A DNA stretch of 64,000 nt from Phlyctochytrium arcticum (lineage: Eukaryota; Chytridiomycota; Chytridiomycetes; Chytridiales; Chytridiaceae), in NCBI GenBank assembly GCA_025602905.1, contig JAHLKI010000002.1, positions 1,240,001 through 1,304,000 of the forward strand. Direction: 5' to 3'. Position 1 is the first letter of the stretch; the number at the start of each line of letters is the position of its first letter. This document shows positions 57,358 through 64,000 of this stretch, one piece after another. The translations under genes were made by a program, and so were the position numbers. The notes under the pieces are model-generated. The model made no database searches. It saw only the letters and a list, made by a program, of their open reading frames with translations, and was not told the DNA's origin.

Positions 57358-58799
57358 TCAAGTCCATTTTTTCATAGCTGTAGCTCCAAATCTCGCAACA
57401 ACGTCAGAAAAAGACATAGAGTGCAGCTGTTTGAACCCCAGCTCCGTCCATGCTTTCTCCGTGGCCTCCGCTGCCTCCGCTGCATCCCCAGACGAATACA
57501 CCTCACTGCATCTTTGGCGGGATCGATCCTTTTGCAAACCAGCCAGATAATGATTTCTGGCCTGTCCAGTCGTCATTGTTTGTACAGTAGAGACGAGTAT
57601 GAGAGGTTGCTTTCCCTCAGGAACCGGAAGGCCACCCCTGGACCAACCGTATCTACCAGATCGATGATGAACTGCCCAACGCCGACACATTTGGAAAAGT
57701 TCTTTTCGTAATGAACGTTGCTTTTGTCAAAAGCCGTGCATGCTGCATCATTAGCTTCCTTCATTTTCTTGAAAACCACTGACTTGAAACGTCGTTGGTA
57801 CATTAACGATGCAATATGCGTGGGTCCCACTTGTTTCCCAAGTTTGCGTCTCCTATCTGCAAAATATTTATCGTGACAAAGCGTGGCCAATTGCCGGAAG
57901 GAAATCGCGGCGCTGGCGGCTGCAAAAATTTGCTGGAGAAGGGTCAAGAACGCAGCATTTGCTGCCTTCTCAGCCAAAAAGGAAGAGCCTACTCCCTGGG
58001 CAAGCGTCTTTAACATGCTGACATCCACGTCCGGCATTGCCTTTTTAATCGCATTCAATATTGTTTGGTTGTGTTTTACTGCGTTCGGGTTGATTTGAAA
58101 TGGCTCATGGGTCTAGAAAACAGCAAAGTTAGCATAAAATGATTTTGCGTGTAGTTTCATTCAGGTCATACCAAATAATCGTTCACAAGAGCAGTAAATT
58201 CCTTAACATTCACAACCTCAATTTCTTGCAGACGATCAAAATCTTTGCTTTCTCGGCAAATTACTTGGCGTTTCCGTTGACTTCGTCTTCGAATCCCTTT
58301 GTCCACCTGGCCTACTTTACTTGGCTCAGATTGTGCGCCATGATCATCCTCATCCATCTCCGAGGAAACCGCACTCTCCTCCTCCTCCTCCTCCTCCCCC
58401 TCAACCACATTTTTTTCCTCGTTACCCTCCTTCCCTTCCTCATCATTCTCCTCCGTTGTAACACTGCTCCCGCCCTCGTTCGCGAATCCTTCAACTTGAT
58501 CATTCATGCTGCCCTCCATCAGACCCCTCTCTTCCCACACCTTCAGTTCCTTTTCAAGGCGCTCCACATGGATGGACAGGTCCATCTCCGAATGCTCCAA
58601 CGCAACCACTTCATTATTCAATTTTTCGTCACTCAGTGCTAGACGTTCAATTTCCTTTTCGAATCTTGTCAGATGCTATCCAATAGCACATAGTGACCAA
58701 ACACCTTACCTTAGTTGATGCATCCTGTATTTCCGAAACTCTTTCGAAAAATTGGAGCTCCTGAACCTCCAGCTTATCCTCCAGCTCTTGCACGTTGAC
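57358..58799 (-). pseudogene. Unknown coiled-coil/acidic protein, family member 2, truncated by LTR insertion
   Basis: Same design as 40298-41830. Coil exon at about 58796-58708 (VQELEDKLEVQELQFFERV), an intron, a second coil (EKEIERLALSDEKLNNEVVALEH), an acidic part with two Glu runs, a basic RRRSQRKRQ segment, EVVNVKEFTALVNDY, an intron at about 58114-58172, and the C-terminal domain with AANAAFLTLLQQIFAAASAA, VGQFIIDLVDTVGPGVAFRF and, after a frame change near 57590 (about 5 extra nt compared with member 1), MTTGQARN and KAWTELGFKQL. The upstream end stops exactly at the LTR of the Ty3/gypsy element, so earlier exons were cut off by that insertion. Confidence 0.6.
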
Positions 58800-59041
58800 T
58801 GTTAGTGCAGCGGGCTCGTGGTTCGCTGCGCATTGTCCGCACCACTGCGCAAACAGCGCAGTGCCGTGCCACATCACACGTGTTGTTTTGTTTTTCTTTT
58901 TGTATATCCCATCCTGCACTGTACATTTTCAGACTCTTTACGCTTTCTCTTTGCTCTGCGCTAAACCAATACACAACCCGACTCACGCACCCTGGGAAGG
59001 TGCATTACTGTCCATACCACTTTTTACCCAAAAACGCTACA
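58800..59041 (+). repeat. Putative 5' LTR, 242 bp
   Basis: Starts TGTTAGTGCAG and ends ACGCTACA, i.e. TG...CA. TATA-like TTGTATATCC near 58897. The left border coincides with the end of the coiled-coil gene similarity; TTGAC (58795-58799) would be the left target duplication. The 3' LTR is not in the window, so the limits are inferred. Confidence 0.6.
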
Positions 59042-59055
59042 TGGTAGCACCACCC
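59042..59055 (+). other. Primer binding site
   Basis: TGGTAGCACC immediately after the LTR. The first seven bases equal the initiator-tRNA-Met primer site known from yeast Ty elements, followed by a divergent tail. Confidence 0.55.
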
Positions 59056-59164
59056 CATTAGCAATCCTACTAGCCTCAAACCGTCGGTTTACCCTTTCGA
59101 CTCGACCTTTCGCTTCTACCTCTTTCGCTTCTTTTACTTCTTTCTACTCTTTGTTCCGTTCAAC

Positions 59165-60565
59165 ATGGGTTCTGGACAAAAGCAGGCTGTGGCGCGCAAG
59201 ACCAAAAGCAAAGGCAAGCCGAGTGAAGAGGGCCCCGTCTCTAGTACTATAGAGAGCGGACCTCCTCTCCTGGGTGAAGACCAAACTGAGGCTGGAGAGA
59301 TCGGCCAGCATTCTGAGACATCCTCCATTGCTGGAGAAAGAGATGCTCAGGAGACTGGTTCGACCAGCACAGACAACCATGCGGGAGGCGTCGTACCCAT
59401 GATGGTCGACGAAGAGCCCCCGAGGGACGTGGTTAGGCCCTCTGAGGGACCTACGGGGATGACTGGTGTTTCCCTCTCGGGTAATGCCACCCCCGCGGCG
59501 TCCGCTCTTGGAGGAGCCATCGCTGACGTCGCGGACAAGCAACAGCTTATGGCAATTCTCACATCCTTGACGGAGGAGATTGCTTCGCTCAAAGCTGACG
59601 TGGCCGCTCGCGACGGCAATGGCCAACAAGGAAACTTGTTTGATTCAATGCAAAACAAGTCACTCCAGCGCAAAGCTGAAAATGCCATGTTCTCGGGAGA
59701 GGGTAGTGACGTTGCGTCACACAAGAAGATCCGTGACTTCTTGGATAAGCATTATGCTTTCCTTGACCATTCTCCCGCCAACGAGGACCAGCGCGCGGGG
59801 CGATCGTTCGTGGATTACATGGAACGCGCCCTTGAGGGAACAGCCAAGGACTGGTTTTCCTCCATGACCCTGGCCGAGAGACCCGCAAACCGGGAGGAGT
59901 TTGAAGCGAAGCTCAGGGAGCGCTTCGAGCCACGAAACCCGCGGGACGCCATTTTGGCCAGGCTCTGTCAGCTCACGTGCCGAAATTACTCGGCCTATAT
60001 CTCCGCCTTCAACAGGATCACTGGCGAATTGAGAACCACCAGCACCGCCCGTAGCCCCATTGACGAAGATCAGATGCGACGCTACTTTCGTGACGGACAA
60101 GAACGGGGAGGGGAATTTTGGAGTCGCCTGATGCAGGCGGTTTTCGGAATGCATCCCGACGCCAACCTCACCCAGATCCAAACGGCTACCACCCAAACCC
60201 TCCAACTGTGGGGATGCGACAATGACGGGGCCTATGTCCCTGTCGCGGGTGGAACCGGAAAAGGCAAGGGTCCCGCCTCCGTGCCGGCTGCCAATAATGG
60301 CCCGGCGAAGAACGGTGGTGGAAAGAGTCCCAAAGCCAACGTCTCTGCGGCAAATGGCAAAACCCACAACCATGGTAAGCCCTATGCTTACCAAGGGCGT
60401 GGAGCCAACGCTGGAGCCAGCGGATCCGGGTCAAGTTCATCTCCCGGACTTCACAAAAACAACCAGCAGGCCGAGTCAGACCGCATCTGGTGCTACTGCT
60501 GCGGTAGTGGCGACCATTGGTCTGCCAGATGTCCCAATGCCAAACGCCGCGATCCAAAAAACTAG
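59165..60565 (+). CDS. Gag polyprotein of the Ty3/gypsy element
   Basis: 466 codons from ATG 59165. Forms the retrotransposon particle and binds its RNA. An acidic, Ser/Thr-rich N-terminal third is followed by a coiled stretch (QQLMAILTSLTEEIASLKADV), the retrotransposon Gag capsid region (KIRDFLDKH, AKDWFSSM, FEAKLRERFEP, SAYISAFNRITGEL; residues about 175-330), a Gly/Lys-rich linker, and one CCHC knuckle CYCCGSGDHWSARC near residue 445. It ends with a TAG that is part of the frameshift signal into pol. No lesion is seen. Confidence 0.93.
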   Translation: MGSGQKQAVARKTKSKGKPSEEGPVSSTIESGPPLLGEDQTEAGEIGQHSETSSIAGERDAQETGSTSTDNHAGGVVPMMVDEEPPRDVVRPSEGPTGMTGVSLSGNATPAASALGGAIADVADKQQLMAILTSLTEEIASLKADVAARDGNGQQGNLFDSMQNKSLQRKAENAMFSGEGSDVASHKKIRDFLDKHYAFLDHSPANEDQRAGRSFVDYMERALEGTAKDWFSSMTLAERPANREEFEAKLRERFEPRNPRDAILARLCQLTCRNYSAYISAFNRITGELRTTSTARSPIDEDQMRRYFRDGQERGGEFWSRLMQAVFGMHPDANLTQIQTATTQTLQLWGCDNDGAYVPVAGGTGKGKGPASVPAANNGPAKNGGGKSPKANVSAANGKTHNHGKPYAYQGRGANAGASGSGSSSSPGLHKNNQQAESDRIWCYCCGSGDHWSARCPNAKRRDPKN

Positions 60566-63500
60566 ATCCGGCAAGCAATAACGACACAGGTCGTTTGCCG
60601 CAGGATGGTTCGGTCAGATTAGATAATCCTTTTGTTTTTAATAACTTTTCTAATTCAAATACAACCGTATCCATCAATACTGTGTCCACTTTTACATTTA
60701 CCGAAGAAGTTCAGTCCTCGAGTCCACAATCACAAGCTACGCAACGAGGAGATACACGATCGGAGGTCAAGGAATCATCAAAACCGATGCAGCCGTCTGG
60801 CGTTGTTCGGGTTGCACCGATTGGAGGTTCCTTGGATGAAGATCGTTATGCTCCACGCCGTGTTGCTTGTGGACCTGAACCGGTAATTGCTCAAAATGCC
60901 TTTGTCGTTCATGCGAAGTTGAATGGCAAGATGGCCCGTATTCTTGTCGACACCGGGTGCGATACCCTGATGATCAACGACAAGTGGGTCAGGCAACATA
61001 AGTTCCCAACCTATCAACCCAGCTCTACTATCGAAGTAGAATGGGGAGACGACGGAGAAACCTTCAAGTCGAATCGAATGATGCTAGGAGCCCTGGACCT
61101 CTACTGCGATCACAACAAATGTTCCTTCGGTGAGCTACCCTTCATTGTTGCGCCATTACGCGTAGATGCCATTGTGGGACTACCTTTCATTCTCGGCCTT
61201 GAAGGACTCCAGATTGACAAGGTTGATGAACGTCCTTGCATGTCTTTCATGTTTGAAGGCGTTCGTCGCCTATGCGAAGCAAGACCGGTTTCACGAAAAC
61301 GTGAGCAACAACCATCCTGCAATGCTGCCCACTTACGTGCGTTTGACTGCAATCTCGACTCGCCTCGCCTTCAATCACCTCTCGCCTCGGTCAAGGACGT
61401 CAAGACCCACCTCAAGGCTGAAAAATTTCTCCGAGCGATGCGAAAGAAGGAGTTCACATCAGTTTTTGCAGTCAATGTCAACGTACTCCAGTGGATAGAT
61501 GGCAACGGACATATCCGCGAGGCACCGGCCTCCGCGCGAGTTACCGCGGCTGCAAGTACAAGTAGTACCGACAGCGCGGCCAATGGACAAAAAGCTCCGG
61601 ACGAAGATCCGCTAGCGTCCATTCCGGAAGACAATCCGTTACTGCCAATCTTACGAAAGTTCAAGAAGACAGTTTTCACAGAGCTACGCACGTTACCACC
61701 TTCTCGGGGCGAAGACGACTTCAAAATTGAAATTGACGGCGTAGAAAGACCTCTGTCGGTGCCCTTGCGTGCAATGGGCCCGAAGGAACTGGAAGAACTT
61801 CAACGGCAAATTACAACGTTGCTTGCCAAAGGGTGGATTCGACACTCGTCCAGCCCGTGGGGTGCAGCAGTTCTCTTTGCGCCAAAGAAAGACGGCACTC
61901 TTCGTTGTTGTATCGACTACCGAGGGTTGAATAAACAAACGAAAAAAGACCGAACACCTTTGCCGCATCTTGGAGAATTGCGACACCGCACCGTTGGCAA
62001 GAAATACTTCTCCTCTCTTGACATTAAGGAGGCCTATCACTGCGTTCCGATCCGCGAAGGTGATATCCAGAAGACTGCTTTCAAGACGCGTTTTGGACAT
62101 TTCGAGTATGTTGTCATGCCATTTGGGTTGACTAATGCACCCGCAACGTTCCAACGCATCATGAACAAAGTCTTCGGGAACATGTACGACGACTATGTTA
62201 TCTCGTACCTTGACGATATCCTCGTCTTTTCAGATACGCTTGAAGAACATCAAAAGCATGTCGAAACTGTTTTGGCAACTCTTGAATCAAGCGCTCTGTA
62301 CGTCAAACCATCCAAATGCTCGTGGGCAGTACAGGAGGTTGAATTTTGCGGTCATATGTTGGGAACATCCGGTGTGCGAATCTCGGACAGCAAAGTTGCT
62401 GCCGTGAACAATTTCGCCACCCCCAAGAATTTCAAAGATATTAAATCCTTCCTCGGTTTGACAAATTACTTGTCATCTTACATTGACGAGTACGCAAGGA
62501 TCGCGCATTTCCTATCGGAGCTACAGTCTGGCAATAACCCGTGGAAATGGGGCGATGCGGAGATATCAGCGTTTAATACACTGAAAGAAAAAATCTCAAC
62601 GGCTCCTGTTTTGATGCCGTACGATCCTGCCAAAGAAGTCTATGTGTTTTCGGACGCATCCGGCTTCGCCATCGGTGGATGGCTTGCTCAGCCAGTTGAC
62701 GCAGACGACCCCATGCCCTCTCCGTTACCTACGACGGTACATGGATTCAAAAACCTGCCCAAACTGCGACCGGTCTTGTATTTTTCCCGAAAATTACAAG
62801 ATGCGGAGACACGGTACCCGGTCCACGAACAGGAACTCCTCGCCCTCGTCAAAACGTTGAAAGCCAACCGACAGTTCCTTTTGGGACGCCATTTCCGCGC
62901 GTTCGTCGATCACAAATCTCTGATCTATTTACAGGATCAGCAGCATTTGAGTCGACGACAAGCGAATTGGGTCGAGTTCCTTCAACAGTTTGACTTTGAC
63001 ATTGAGTATCTCCCTGGCGAATGGAACACGGTGGCCGATGTCCTGAGCCGAAACCCCTATTTTGCCCCGCGATGTGCTGATTGCGCCCAGCGTGTTACGA
63101 TCAACGCCATCGCCGTGCATTCCGCCAGCACTCCGAGCGACAAGTCTAATCTTGTTGTGCCGGTCAACGCTGCGCGTGCCAAGAAACGTGCCAAGAAGCA
63201 ACTTGCACAGGCAACACAACAACTCGAGCTCCCCGTTGACCTGACGGTTTGGGCCGAATTGTTGCTTACAGACAACTTCGCTCTTCAAATGCAAAAGACA
63301 CTTGAAGACAAGGCATCGGCGCCGCACACCTTGACGGTCCCTGAACGGCGTTATTCCGTGGAAGTCCTTCCGGAGAAAAGCAAAAACGGTGAAACCCTCA
63401 CCTTGCTCCGTTACGAAGATCGCCTGTATGTACCCGATGCCCTCCGAAGTGCATTGCTCGCGCAATATCACGATACGTTGGTTACGGGTGGCCACACTGG

Positions 63501-63999
63501 TACAGTAAACATTCGACATATGGTCGTCTGCTGCAAGAATACCATTGGCCGACTATGGAATGCGACGTTGCAGCTTATGTTCGCACATGTGCAACTTGTC
63601 AATGCTTCCGAAGTCCCGCACGAGGTGTCGGACTATTACGCTCGCTCCCAGTGCCTGATAAGCGCTGGCACACCATCGGCATGGATCTAGTCTCACTACC
63701 TAGGACGGAATCGTGGGGGGGGAAACCTAGCCATAACGGCGACTACTACGATGCCGCCCTGGTCATAGTCGACTATCTGTCAGGACGTGTGTACCTCATC
63801 CCTTGCAACATGGAGGATTCGAGTCAAGAGCTTGCGTATCTCTTCACCCAGCACTTCTTCAAGAACGAAGGTGCTCCCAAGGTCATTGTCAGCAATCGCG
63901 ACAGCCGCATCTTAGCCGAATTTTGGCAATCTTTTACCGCTGCTCTTGGAATCAAGTTAGAGGTGGCGACCGCTCGACATCAGCAGACAGACGGCAAAT
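60517..63999 (+). pseudogene. Pol polyprotein (protease, RT, RNase H, integrase), one frameshift, partial
   Basis: Open in the -1 frame relative to gag. Aspartic protease: ILVDTGCDTLM (about 60945). Reverse transcriptase: GWIRHSSSPWGA, CIDYRGLNKQT, SLDIKEAYH, FGLTNAPATFQ and the active site YLDDILVFS (about 62205). RNase H: VFSDASGFAIGG, HEQELLALVKTL and a late DVLSRNP. Integrase zinc finger: YHDTLVTGGHTG and, in a second frame after a lesion near 63540, YVRTCATCQ. The integrase core then continues in that second frame to the window end with IVDYLSG and VSNRDSRI, the first two Asp of its D,D-E. The only clear lesion is that frameshift at about 63530-63550; the open frame otherwise would end at 63690. 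The C-terminal end is outside the window. Confidence 0.92.
60556..60600 (+). promoter_or_regulatory. Programmed -1 frameshift signal between gag and pol
   Basis: Slippery heptamer A-AAA-AAC (60556-60562) in the right phase directly before the gag TAG (60563-60565). After a 6-nt spacer comes a stem-loop at 60569-60600: CGGCAA pairs with TTGCCG, and ACGAC pairs with GTCGT around the loop ACAG, with a 6-nt bulge on the left side. Slipping back one base reads straight into pol (S-K-K-L-D). Confidence 0.85.
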
Positions 64000-64000
64000 G

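Larger units (their letters stand above)
58800..63999 (+). mobile_element. Ty3/gypsy LTR retrotransposon, 5' part
   Basis: Proposed 5' LTR 58800-59041, primer binding site, gag 59165-60565 and pol 60517 to the window end. The 3' LTR lies outside. Gene order protease-RT-RNase H-integrase is that of Ty3/gypsy. It is inserted in the coiled-coil gene member 2. Confidence 0.92.

Overview
The window looks like a eukaryotic, most likely fungal, nuclear region made almost entirely of transposable elements (TEs). I see short GT-AG introns of about 50-80 nt, TATA boxes close to start codons, and protein families typical of fungal mobile DNA: Cryptons with a GCR1_C-like tail, FAR1/MULE-type transposases with SWIM zinc fingers, Helitrons with PIF1-like helicases, PIF/Harbinger, Tc1 and Ty3/gypsy. 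I found no convincing housekeeping gene, rRNA, intact tRNA or CRISPR. An early-diverging fungus or a basidiomycete are both possible; the sequence alone does not decide.

Layout. 1-1436: first copy of an unknown dispersed repeat (copy A). 1575-5400: broken Helitron (-). 5486-6003: unknown Cys-rich reading frame, cut by a MULE (6004-9345, 9-bp target duplication). 10183-20118: a second copy of the dispersed repeat, split by an 8.6-kb PIF/Harbinger element (10989-19547), which itself holds a Tc1 element (11043-12639) and a Crypton (about 13918-17694). 20119-23260: spacer DNA with three GC-rich double hairpins and a MULE fragment. 23270-26310: five-exon DUF6729-like putative DDE transposase gene with tandem upstream repeats and a 132-bp MITE in its last exon. 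26400-27771: a second, DUF3504-like Crypton. 28189-29534: unidentified broken gene. 29634-32978 and 33240-36267: two complete MULEs with perfect 9-bp target duplications, the second with an intact transposase. 37182-39640: 5'-truncated Helitron. 40298-43097: unknown coiled-coil gene and a fragment of a relative. 44164-45092: broken OB-fold-like/AT-hook gene. 45947-51733: large Helitron. 52319-55598: MULE-type transposase with a SWIM finger. 57358-58799: second copy of the coiled-coil gene, interrupted by a Ty3/gypsy retrotransposon (LTR from 58800) whose Gag-Pol runs to the window end.

How they relate. The elements act independently and are layered by insertion, so relative ages can be read: dispersed repeat, then Harbinger, then Tc1 and Crypton; coiled-coil gene, then Ty3/gypsy; DUF6729 gene, then MITE. 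Most transposase genes are inactivated by one or two lesions. Nine of the in-frame stop codons are of the kind made by C-to-T change. The main candidates for something undescribed are the coiled-coil gene family (three copies), the DUF6729/DDE gene, and the repeated use of tandem duplications just upstream of transposon genes. The gag-pol junction carries a textbook -1 frameshift signal.
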